Shown: piece after piece, positions 43,823-54,100 of the stretch
Position numbering within the stretch: the first letter of the stretch is position 1
Layout: each line of letters opens with the position of its first letter
Source: Bathynomus jamesi
Taxonomy: Eukaryota; Arthropoda; Malacostraca; Isopoda; Cirolanidae
Reading direction: 5' to 3'
NCBI GenBank assembly: GCA_023014485.1
Contig: JAJOZX010000487.1
Location: 802,001 to 866,000 of the forward strand
DNA length: 64,000 nucleotides
The notes under the pieces: generated by a model
The model's input: the letters and a program-made list of their open reading frames with translations, nothing else
Databases searched by the model: none
Told to the model about the DNA's origin: nothing
Position numbers and translations under genes: made by a program

Positions 43823-44413
43823 ATGGCTACCTTTAATATTGCTTGTACTACGTTTACGAAATGGTATTCATTAAAGTGCCAGGATGTGGTGGATACCGGA
43901 AAACTTCCTATTCCTCCCTCCTATGCCTCTTTTAAAAACACATTGGATTGTGCGAAGTTCCAAGATGTACAAATACTCTACGGATGTTCTGGTGAGACCG
44001 TTGAAGGCTTTCGTTGCACAGACGATGTGCTGAAGTATACTGCAGAGCTAAACTTTATAAAGTCTCACATACACCGTGAAGTAAAAGAAACAACGCGTGC
44101 AGAAGAGAAGCAGCAGGTATGGATAATGAGTCTTGCTGATGGGAGGTGTGACAAGCGGTATTACGTCATGCTACACCATGTCGACTACTCATACCCTACG
44201 ACTGGAAATGTGAATCTCGTGATCATGGACAATCTTAAGTATTTTTATCACTATATTAACGTATATCATGATGAGGTTCGTAGTGAGGTTGTGGCTAGTG
44301 CCCTGCGTGAATTTTTAACAGAGTTTAGAGACGAGTATCATTTGATGGGCAGAAAGGAAAAATATGAACATATGTTCCTCTCAAATAGTGCGCCGGAGTG
44401 TGGAGATATTTAG
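43823..44413 (+). CDS. Unknown Polinton gene 1, element B
   Basis: 196 residues, open throughout, starting MATFNIACTTFTKW. Conserved with A across the whole length; REVKETTRAEEKQ and NLKYFYHYIN are the strongest blocks, and the tail (GRKEKYEHMFLSN) is longer than in A. Composition is mixed with several Cys and Tyr; no known motif, signal or membrane segment. It follows the polymerase in the same direction but has its own upstream conserved block, so it may be separately expressed. Family not recognised. Confidence 0.8.
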   Translation: MATFNIACTTFTKWYSLKCQDVVDTGKLPIPPSYASFKNTLDCAKFQDVQILYGCSGETVEGFRCTDDVLKYTAELNFIKSHIHREVKETTRAEEKQQVWIMSLADGRCDKRYYVMLHHVDYSYPTTGNVNLVIMDNLKYFYHYINVYHDEVRSEVVASALREFLTEFRDEYHLMGRKEKYEHMFLSNSAPECGDI

Positions 44414-44631
44414 TAAAACATAAAATGTTCCTAGTTCTTATCCAAAATGTCTGTTGCGTAGGCTGGTAGTGATATTGTTGTACCGGTACAACAATTCGAC
44501 TCGCGGAACAAGCCCATTCACGTATCATCGAGTCAGCCGCCCGTCGAACCATTCCTGCCTACCTGCGTGCCTCACACGGCTCATAGTTATCTCAGAGCTT
44601 GAGCCGAGTGGACGTGCGTTCCTCGAATACG

Positions 44632-45345
44632 ATGGAACTTCCTTTGAGCAGCATTCTCAACGCCTCGTACGATGTGTCCGTGACGAAATCGTTGCGCGTG
44701 TTCAGGCGTAATTCCGATACCATTAGCTATGTACTGGAAACGGAATGTAGACCGACAAACAAACGGGTTTATTTAAGTATCGAGGAGATGAATAGAATCT
44801 TTGTGATAGTTGAGAAGTGGAGTGAAGATCGTTATAAAATACCTGCTAACGTAGGTACAAGAAGAGAGCAGATTAGTGACGCACCCTCATACGCCGTTGT
44901 ATGTACGTTGTGTATAAATAACGATCGGCCGTGCATTGATATACGGTTGATGTGGAAGAATGCTTCTGATAATAACGCTCTTATTCCTACGCGAAACCGT
45001 TTCATCCTCGACAGAATGTTTGAAATCGTCGGATTCCGTAAACTGAAACCTATATTAGACACGCGTGTTACGGATATGTTTTATTTTGATACAGTACTTG
45101 AATACGCATACACCGCTCTGCTCGATGGGTTTACCGAGTGTAGGGCTGGTGAGAATGGTCTAGTGCTGGATGTTTATTTAAAAAGTTTAGACTCTTTGAA
45201 ATACCATGAACTTTGGTACAAAGCAATTGATCGGTACAAGGCTGAGCTCACCTACACCGTTCACCCTGAAGAACTATTTCTTTATATAACGCGCAGTTGT
45301 CGTAACGATTTAGAAGATTATTTCAATTGCCGCTATGTTGAGTGA
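44632..45345 (+). CDS. Unknown Polinton gene 2, element B
   Basis: 237 residues, open throughout, from MELPLSSILN. Aligned with A over the full length with scattered substitutions and two short length changes. No recognised domain. Another frame crossing its start (SELEPSGRAFLEYDG to a stop at 44711) is also shared with A. Its end overlaps gene 3 by 11 bases. Confidence 0.8.
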   Translation: MELPLSSILNASYDVSVTKSLRVFRRNSDTISYVLETECRPTNKRVYLSIEEMNRIFVIVEKWSEDRYKIPANVGTRREQISDAPSYAVVCTLCINNDRPCIDIRLMWKNASDNNALIPTRNRFILDRMFEIVGFRKLKPILDTRVTDMFYFDTVLEYAYTALLDGFTECRAGENGLVLDVYLKSLDSLKYHELWYKAIDRYKAELTYTVHPEELFLYITRSCRNDLEDYFNCRYVE

Positions 45346-45700
45346 GTTCACGATTGAAAAGCTCGAGTCGGTAGAAATAAACCCTCGATTGGAAAAGCGT
45401 TCTTATAAACTTGTGTTTAATAATGTAGCTAACGATGAACTCTTTGTGCGTGCTTTTGATTGTATTCTAGACGTATTTAAAGATGACTTACCAACCGGTT
45501 GTAAAGTGGGAACAAAAACAGTACTGAACGATATGAAAGCCCTTCATAGCGAGTACAGGTTTCCCTATACTTTAAGCGGTGAAATATTATTAAGCCGCAT
45601 GTACTGCGTAATGCAGAGCAATAATGATGTAATTGTAAACTCGATTAAGACCGAGTTTAGTATTTTGAAAAAAAGTGAATTGTATTTATATTTTGCTTGA
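45335..45700 (+). CDS. Unknown Polinton gene 3, element B
   Basis: 121 residues, open throughout, starting within the end of gene 2 (MLSEFTIEKLESVEIN). ANDELFVRAFDCI and SGEILLSRMYCVMQSN are conserved with the broken copy in A. No recognised domain. It is the last gene before the right-end repeats. Confidence 0.75.
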   Translation: MLSEFTIEKLESVEINPRLEKRSYKLVFNNVANDELFVRAFDCILDVFKDDLPTGCKVGTKTVLNDMKALHSEYRFPYTLSGEILLSRMYCVMQSNNDVIVNSIKTEFSILKKSELYLYFA

Positions 45701-45798
45701 CATTTCTCCTGTACTGATTATACGCATATTTCTATTGAAATGTATATTTATTTCTATTTGAAAAGTATATTTATTTTATAAATATATCTCCATAATTT

Positions 45799-45831
<33 letters not shown>

Positions 45832-46139
45832 GTGTATATTACTCCTGTACTGTTATGTACATATTTCTATTGAAGTGTATATTTATTTGAAATGTATATT
45901 TTATTTTATATATATCCATAATTGTGTGTATATATTTCCTGTACTGTTATATGCATATTCCTCAAATGTATATTTATTTTCTATATATTTATAATAAACA
46001 GAATGATGCAATGTTGTTTTACTTAATTGTTATGCCTTCTACTACCGGTATTCAAATATAATAATGCATACAATGGTATTTGATGGAACGAAATCTTTTA
46101 ATTGGAGACAACTCACCATAATAATGGGTAAAAGTGGTA
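45701..46139 (+). repeat. Right subterminal repeat modules of Polinton B
   Basis: Three modules with CTCCTGTACTG or TTCCTGTACTG and ATGTATATTTATTT, separated by (TG)n and (TA)n. They end in AATAAACAGAATGATG, as at the right end of A. Confidence 0.65.
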
Positions 46140-46490
46140 TCTGGCAACTCAAGCCGTTTACAGCCAACTGGCTGATTATGCGTATATAATAATAATGTAT
46201 ACAATAATACTGCTAAAAAGAGGTATCTGGCAACTCAAGCCATTTACAGCCAACTGGCTGATTAGAAGTCTATAATAATGTATACAATGGTATCGCGGTA
46301 TCTGGCAACTCAAGCCATTTACAGCCAACTGGCTGATTAGGACTCTATAATAATGTATACAATGGTATCGCGGTATCTGGCAACTCAAGCCATTTACAGC
46401 CAACTGGCTGATTAGGACTCTATAATAATGTATACAATGGTATCGCGGTATCTGGTAACTCAAGCCATTTACGCCAACTGGCTGATTAGG
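46140..46490 (+). repeat. 75-bp satellite, about five copies
   Basis: Units start TCTGGCAACTCAAGCCATTT and contain AGCCAACTGGCTGATTAG and TATAATAATGTATACAATGG; the inner three are nearly identical. AGCCAACTGGCT is itself a palindrome. The open frame made of repeats (46176-46463) is not a gene. Confidence 0.88.
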
Positions 46491-46834
46491 AGCCTATAAA
46501 ACAACGCCAACTCGGCTGGTCTTAATGTGCACTTGGCTCCTGCCAGGTGAACACCTCTCCTCCTTTCTCTCCTTCTTTCTCTTGGGGGATAACGCCGCCT
46601 CCAAGTTTTCCCCCCATCCCCCTTCGCAACACCCCCCACCCCTTGCAACAACCCCCACCCCACTTTGCAACAACCCCCTCCCCCGTTGCAACAATCCCCT
46701 CCCCCACTTTGCAACATCCCCACCCTCCTTTGCGACAACCCCCACCCCCCTTTGCGACAACCCCCACCCCCTTTGCAACATTACATAATAACCTGCAACA
46801 TTCTTGAACTCTCCCCTTTTGCGGCTATACTACT
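46450..46834 (-). repeat. Right terminal inverted repeat of Polinton B
   Basis: Inverted match of 29580-29960: GGTGAACACCTCTCCTCC, then C-rich units (complement of GTTGCAAAGGGGG) from 46605 to 46780, then the tip GCGGCTATACTACT. Confidence 0.9.
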
Positions 46835-46840
46835 TACCTC
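46835..46840. repeat. Target-site duplication of Polinton B, right copy (TACCTC)
   Basis: Exact copy of 29574-29579. Confidence 0.95.
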
Positions 46841-47310
46841 AATTTAGATTGTCTTCATCTCAAAAACTACCCATTTTCATTGGATTCAAACTATGGAATG
46901 ACTTGCATGCCGATATAAAAAATATTGGCAATGTAAATTTGTTTAAAACAGTTAAAATCCCGATTAATAATGGGATACTAACAAAAATCTTGGATTAATG
47001 TCCACTAATAATGTTTAATATTGTCTATTAATATTGTTTAATATTGAAATACAGGCTTTAACTATTAATAATACTTATTTACTTATTTATTTATTTTATT
47101 ATTATTAATTTATAACGGCTAGCTGCGTATTTTTAATAAGAGCCCAGTAAAGCCTAAAGCTTAAGGGCCAAATAAAAAAAAAAAATAAAAAAAAAATAAA
47201 TAAATAGTCGAGCTTCACAATTATTTATGTCATTGCAAAAATTGTAAATTGTAAAAAGACTACTGTATTTATTTTATTATTAATAAAGGTTATTCTATCT
47301 ATCTATCTAG
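46841..47310 (+). pseudogene. L2-like retrotransposon, C-terminus and 3' tail
   Basis: Continues the reading of 27378-29579 in frame after the target duplication (RLSSSQKLPIFIGFKLWNDL), and ends at 46998. The tail follows, with an A-rich stretch and AATAAAGGTTATTC. It closes with (TCTA)n at about 47292-47308, a microsatellite tail usual for L2-type elements. Confidence 0.85.
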
Positions 47311-48930
47311 GTGTGCGGTGATTACGTGATACAGGATCACAAAAGAAATGTTACTTCCTTAATTATAAAAGCTTATGAGCTCTACTTCAGCTGCAAAATC
47401 GGGGATCAAGATAAAGTTTGGGCTCCCCATATCTGCTGTGCGCAGTGTGCCGTGACCCTCAGGGGTTGGTTAAAAGGTACGAGTACTTCTGTGCCAATTG
47501 CAGTCCCCATGATTTGGAGAGAGCAAAACGATCATTTCAAGGATTGTTATTTTTGTTTAACTAAGGTCAGTGGTTTTTCTTCGAAAAATAAGAAGAAAAT
47601 TGAATGCCCAAATCTGCCTTCCACAATACTACCAGTAGTACGTTGTGAAACTCTACCATTTCCTAAGTCCCCAGGATCATGGAGCTTAGATGATGATGAT
47701 GAACCTGCTGAAAATGAGCCCATGAAATTGTCAGATAGCATAAAGAGTATCGACTAACTCAAGAAAAAGACTTCATTTGATAACTCAACCTGAGCTTAAT
47801 GCTCTGCTTCGAAATTTGAATTTATCGAAAAATCAAGCAGAACTTTTAGGGTCCAGATTCCAAAATGGAACTTGCTTGGAAACGATATCAGCATATCTGT
47901 TTTGCGCAAACTCCAAAAAAAATATATATAAAAATTCTTTTCTATGACTGGTGAGCTTTCTTTTTGTAATGACATTGATAATTTGATGATGGCTCTAGGA
48001 CACGAGCATAAACCTTTAGAATGGCGACTTTTCATCGATTCGTCAAAACTTAGTTTGAAGGCTGTCCTGTTGCATACTGGAAATATCCTTCAGTTCCTAT
48101 TGGACATGCTGGCCACATAAAAGAGTTGTATGAAAATATAGAATTTCTCCTGAATAAAATACATTACAAAAGATACAACTGGCATATCTGTGGTGATCTC
48201 AAAGTCATTGTGCTACTTCTTGGTTTACAGTTTAGATATACAAAATATTGCTGTTTTCTTTGTGAATGGGACAACAGAGCAAAGAATTCTCATTATGCTG
48301 TTAAGAACTGGCCACCTTGTCAATCTTTCACTACTGGACGAAAAAATGTTGCATGCCATGAACTGGTGGATCCTGAAAAAGTTTACTTGCCACCTTTACA
48401 CATCAAACTAGGATTGATGAAATTTTTTTTTAAGGCAATTGACAGAGCAGGAGATGGATTCTGGTATGTGAAACAAAAATTTCAACTGATTAGTGATGCC
48501 AAAATACAATCGGGAATTTCATTGGTCCATAAATGAATTAATAAAAGATGGTGCCTTTGATGAAGTCCTGAATAAATCTGAAAAAAAAACACCTTGGAAT
48601 GCTTTTAAAGCAGTGACCCAGAATTTCTTAGGCAACAAAAATTCGCCTAACTATACAGAATTGGTTGATGAACTTCTCCAAGCTTACAGATCATTGGGAT
48701 GTAATACGAGTTTTTTAATATTAATTTTTTGTATTTGCACTTGGAGTTTTTCCCGCCAAACCTGGGAGATATCAGCGATGAACATGGAGAGCGGTTTTAT
48801 CAGGACATTTCTGCACTGGAGAAACGATACCAGGGAAAGTGGAGTCCAAACATGCTGACTGATTACTGCTGGACACTAAGGGAAGCCTCAGATGTCACAA
48901 GCAAAAATCATCAAGAAAACCATTTTAAGT
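47311..48930 (+). pseudogene. Arthropod repeat-family protein of unknown function, main part
   Basis: VCGDYVI and KAYELYFSCKIGDQDKVWAP with Cys pairs (HICCAQC, DCYFCL) form a putative zinc-binding N-terminal region (47311-47757). The middle (47760-48125) is readable across frames. WHICGDLKVIVLLLGLQ, YTKYCCFLCEWDNR and LPPLHIKLGLMKFF lie in 48126-48536. The C-terminus has NFLGNKNSPNY, DEHGERFYQDIS and KRYQGKWSPNML (to 48930). I know this as a highly amplified family in arthropod genomes, probably transposon-derived, of unknown function. At least five frame breaks; inactive. Confidence 0.7.
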
Positions 48931-48949
48931 AAAAAACGATTTTAATATT

Positions 48950-49600
48950 GTCCTTGTGTATAGATTATTCTATTACATTCAAATACTGAATAAAAAAGTG
49001 ATTCTTCTCAAAAACCTGACGTGATATCAAAATTAAATTTCGTTGTCATTTTCGTAATCAGCGTGCAAAAATCTAGAGGATTCACCAGATTTCATTTAAG
49101 AAAAAAGAGAAAGCTCAAATTTGTTGAACAGTGTAATTATACACAGGCCTGCGATGGTTTTGTTGTCCGAAATATTTTATCACTTGTATAGTAATTTTTG
49201 CACGCTGATTCCGAAAATAATATTAATTTTTCGCCATCACGTACAGATTTTTCACAAAATGTCATATTTCATATTACATATGTAAGTAATTTTCATTAAA
49301 TTTTGATTAAAAACTACTTCCTATAAATGCTTATAAATGCTTGGTTTCACCAAGACATCAAAGAAATGGAGAAGAGATATTAGGGAAGGTGGGACATCAG
49401 CATGATGACTGATTACCGCTGGATGTTGAAACGGGATACTCCAGAATTATTACATAAAAGAAAAGGAACAGCGCGTACATTCGAGAATAAAAGGCATAGA
49501 TCTCATAAGAAAACTCAGGACAAATAAAGATGAATATATAATTGACGTTAATAGTCTTCTTTCTTTTTAAAGTTGTTTGCATTTGTAATTAGTATAACAA
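48950..49600 (+). pseudogene. Second, short C-terminal fragment of the same repeat family
   Basis: After about 380 bases of non-coding text, QDIKEMEKRY, DISMMTDYRWMLKRDTPELL is readable at about 49352-49460. It corresponds to the C-terminus of the gene before it but differs enough to be another copy. Confidence 0.55.
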
Positions 49601-50440
49601 AGCGAAATAGGTACCTAATGTAAATTGAAATAAATAATATTTATTTGTTGTTTTTTTCCCTTCGAGTTTGCAGAAAATCCTTACGTGATAGAAAAAAATC
49701 AGCGTAGTTGAATTATATAAAATAAGTTATTAGTTAAAAAACAACTCTTACAAAGTTCTCATTCGCAGGCCTGTGAATTATTATTAATAATAACCACGTG
49801 CATCTTGCAACTATAGCAGTCCGTTATGTAATGTGAGTATGAACAGTCGGATTTGCTTGCTTTCAAATTACATGCAGTAGATAAAAGTTGCAGAATTTCT
49901 TTATGGCTGAATCCAATTCCCAGTGTGAACACGTGTTTACATCCCAGTGTCACTGCCCTATTGGTAGAGAAGAAACAGGCGTGGCCTCCTAATATATAAT
50001 GCTATGAAGGAGAGCCAGTTCAATTTGAAGTGTTTTATTAGAGTATGTTGAAAATGGGTCCGTAGGGGTTAACCAAAGATCCCATTTTGATATTTTTAAC
50101 TGAAATTATGACTTAATGAAATATTGCGCCACTTTAATTTTATTTAATTTTATTCATTATAACAACTTTCAAGTATGTACATTTTACTTTTGTCAGGGAA
50201 TTTTAATAAAAATGCATAATTAATAAATTGGATCATTTCACTTGTCTTTGACCACATTTAAGTCCAATCACTACATATACATATATAGTCTTATAAAAAT
50301 ATATATTTATAAGTGAAATAGATTAATATCATTTTGTAGCGTTATACAAGCACAAATTCACATTAAAAATACAAAGATTCAACTTTCTGTCATGATTTAA
50401 AAACCCTTTGTGTTAATATGGGTTAACCTATGTGCAGGAA
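49601..50440. other. AT-rich stretch, nothing recognised
   Basis: No supported gene or repeat family; A-run and (TA)n follow at 50441-50489. Confidence 0.4.
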
Positions 50441-50443
50441 AAA

Positions 50444-50479
<36 letters not shown>

Positions 50480-50491
<12 letters not shown>

Positions 50492-50900
50492 AAGTTTAGA
50501 AGGTCCTCACCAGGGGGAACCTCTTCCTCTCTACAGTAGATACGCCACCATAAGTTGTATCAACCTTATATTCGTCCTGAGCATCACACATGTACGCATA
50601 TACTCACCCAGAGAATTGTCAAATGGGAGAGGGTCCCCATTTTGGGGCTGGTCCTGCGAATATCGCAATGGAAAAGGAAAAGAACAAAATATCCTGTAAA
50701 GTAATTAATGATGTAACAATATGTACAAATATTGACGCCTAGAAATATCAAAAATGCACAATTTCATCTGAGAGTATTACTGCTTCCTATTAATGGATAT
50801 AATGAAGTCGGCGAAGGACGCAGCTTTTGATGAATTCCTCGGGATCACTAACTGTAGGGATCTCTACCTATCTATATCTCCATTCGTTTCTATGATACCC
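50480..50900 (-). repeat. CR1-like 3' tail, inverted copy
   Basis: The reverse complement matches the tail at 871-1190 (ATATTCGCAGGACC, GGGACCCTCTCCC, CCTGGTGAGGACC), and its further part carries GATCCCGAGGAATTCATC. The short frame at 50793 is within this repeat or its flank. Confidence 0.55.
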
Positions 50901-51119
50901 CTTGTTTTAGCTGCTACACACGTGTTGCGTAATACCTTTAAAATACTTAAACATAATTTTCACATAAAATCAAGGTTTGCATTATTTTTTACAGCATTGA
51001 ATTCAAATAACAAGTTCACTTAACGTAAGCACTGATATACAGATAATTTATCTTTATTTAGTTAAAATTCCTGAAGACAAATCTCTAAGAAACTAGACTG
51101 ACGCATCAGTAAGAAGAAA

Positions 51120-54100
51120 ATGGAGAAATTATACCCATGGATAGTGGTCGTGTGAGTATATTATTGCACAATAATTGCCACTTGAGTCTTTTTGATATTT
51201 TTTTAAACTCAGCGAATTTACTTTTTTAATTCATTTAATTTACGTTTATCTGAAAGACAATAATTATTCCTACATTATTATAAAAATATTTTTTCCTTTA
51301 AGAATTGCCATGATTTGTGCAAAGCTTCAAGCAGAAGAATTGGCAAGTCAGTTTAGGAAACCACAACGTAAGTAGTTTAAATTGGATGCTAGGGTGGAGT
51401 GAAAATGGCCCCCAAATTTTTTTTTGTGAATTTTAACTTACTTGAGGTTTTAAAAGTTGCCAATGGACTAATAGAACAATATGCAAAAAAGTGTATTAAA
51501 ATCAGACAATCTTTTGATCGACCACCAGACGTTATAAGTTTACAATAATATACGATTTTACACAAAAATACCTAAAATACGAGTAAACATCAGACTATAT
51601 ATTTTTAGTTATTTTGGCACACTATTATGCTAACGATAGAGTCTGAGTTATGCATGCATGGTTAATTCAGAATTGATAGTCACGTTTAGACTCAAGTTTC
51701 GGCATAAGCTGCCGAGAAGCGACGCGAGCCCGAATAAATCCATGGCGGGACGTCTCGCCACACACAGCGGCTGAAGCTTCGGTAACTAGGTTCACGCATC
51801 TTTCCACCGCCTGTGTGTGACAAGGGAAGCGAGGGAAGAGGACACTTGGTGAAATTTGAGCAGAGATCATGTCGTTCAATTCGCTGTCCGTCATATCCAT
51901 CGTAACAGGAGGCTCCGTCACGGTCAAAGTCTGCCAATCGACCATGTCCTGGTATTCGGTCGCGTCGAGGTTGAGCGGTGGCACTCGAAACCTGCGGATT
52001 TTGTTTGCAGACACATGTGATCTTGCCTTCATGATTCTTCTGAGTCCGAGTTCCCTTATATGTGGTCGCTCATCTGTGATCATGGCTAATAGCACGTTCT
52101 CGGGGTGTCCGCAGAAGCCGTTTCGCCGAATCACCGGGTCGACGACTTTCTTTAGAGAGGAGCTGAGGTACCGTGTTCTCACCATCATCCCGTGCAGATG
52201 TTTGGCTCCATCTTTGCATGATGGCTGCGTCTTGATGGCGAACCATGTTGGGGCGTAGACCCGGATGATGAATGTGACAAGAGTTTTGATGTTGTTGGAT
52301 GGTGCATCGAGGCCAACATAGAGGCGGAGGATTCTGTTGGCAGTTGTCAACCATCGCGAGTGGTTCAATGGTCCCGTTTTTCGCAATGCTAGATCACAGG
52401 GACAGTGTCCTTCACTGACAGCTTGACACATCTGCCACAGGTACTGCTGGTCAGTGCTCAGGTCCTTCACGTCAACATGCGGCAGTGGCTGTAATGGAGA
52501 TATAGGTTCATACGATGTCATATGGAGTTCCGTGCATGCTGTGAGAGATTTCCCTATCGGTCCTGAGAAGCACTTAGGTCCTGTAGTTGCTCCATCTAAA
52601 TGCTGAAACAGGTGTCGCAGGGGGAGCTCGTTAGCATGTAATAAGCACACGAGCCATTGCAGCGGTTTTTGTAGTAATTCCTCAAGCTGCCGAATAACTC
52701 CGCCATTATGTCCAGTGTTGACAGCGGTTCCGTCGCATCCGACGACTTTCACACTGTCGAGATCCACACTTCGCGCAGCCAAGCATTCAAAGATTACTTT
52801 GGAAATCGCCTTGCTTGATCCACTTGACGGCGTCACGTGGTCAAAGTACGATGAACCTGGTTCACAAATAATGCTGACGTGCTCTTCTGTATCTCTGTCC
52901 CGGTGGCCATGTCCTGCGGCGTCTCGTACATTTTTCATCGTTCTATCCTTTCGACCGTCGAAGTACAATCCAGGCAAGTCTGTCATACTGCTGTCTAGTT
53001 TTGTCAGTTCTTGACGAGTTCTACTTTCTCGGCGAATTTTACTACGATCAATGACTTTGGAGGTGTCATTTGTAGACACACTTCCAATGTCTTGTAGCAC
53101 GGATGAGGCACTAACGGCTGCTGCTCGATCTGAGACGCCCGTTCTATCGCACGCTTTAGCCAAACATGGTAATCGTACAGTCATCGTCATTCTTTGACGT
53201 TTACTCTCCAGTGTCGATAGATCAGGTTTACAGTGTGACTTAGATAGGGTGTATTCTTCGTCGCTGTTGTCGGTGTCGTCGTCCTTGTCTTCCTCGTTGT
53301 AGCTTCCAGAATTGCATTGCTGCTTCGATTGTTCTTGGTGAATGCTGTGTCTTCTCGATTCACAGACTTTCCTGGATATTTTCTTCTGTAGCTTTGTTGT
53401 TTCCACCAAATCGATGCCTCCTATAATCATCTTTCTGGCTCCTCTCTGGTCCTCTAGAAACTTTCTTTCTTTGAGTGGTACTTTGTCCGCTCTTTCGCAC
53501 TTACAGCTCATGACGAAATCTACACATTTGCATTTGCTAATGTCGAAGAGTTTATCTGCGTCTTCTCTGAACTGTTCAAGTTGTTGCTTGTAGTTGTCGT
53601 TGTCCTTCCGAGCCTTGTATGGTTTCAAGATTTCTTGTATTTCTCGTTGTACGGTCTGAGCGTTTCAATCACTCGTCCGTGCGTCACGGTCGGAAGAGAC
53701 GCTTTCTCCCAAACAAGTTCAACATCAACGCAAACTTTTTTTGATACTTCGGCGAACGGTGGATATTTGTTATTCTTCATTGTCAGCTGTTGTCTTGTAT
53801 GGATGTAAGCCTTCATAACATCAGCGTAGGTGGGAAGAACATTTGTGGGTATCTCGCGTGGCGCGCCAAAAATCACACATGCCGCCTTCTCCCTCGTAAT
53901 AATTTCCATTCTGAAAAAAAAAACAATTATTATAAATTGTAAGCAATGTAAGACTGTTAAAGAATTTCTGCAAGAAAAAGAAATATCAAATTAATACTGT
54001 CACACTCACTTGTCAAACACCTATAAACAGATATCAATATGTAATTAACTTACTTTTAATATCAAGTTTCACGAAAAAATGATGATAACAGCACAAATAA

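Larger units (their letters stand above)
29580..46834 (+). mobile_element. Polinton/Maverick element B, 17.3 kb
   Basis: Complete by its ends: AGTAGTATAGCCGCAAAAGG at the left, its reverse complement at the right, and a 6-bp duplication. It carries the full Polinton set: protein-primed polymerase B, integrase with chromodomain, packaging ATPase, adenain-type protease, capsid and penton candidates and a pX-like core protein. A spliced early gene and three unrecognised genes add to these. The first 67 bases of the two ends differ at only one or two positions, which suggests recent insertion. Yet most core genes have frameshifts, so it is probably not autonomous now. Confidence 0.95.

Noticed and set aside
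46140..46490. CRISPR-like array
   Set aside because: Repeats of 75 bp without unique spacers, inside a eukaryotic element; simple satellite.
50793..51023. 76-codon frame as a gene
   Set aside because: It lies in or beside the inverted CR1-like tail and shows no domain.
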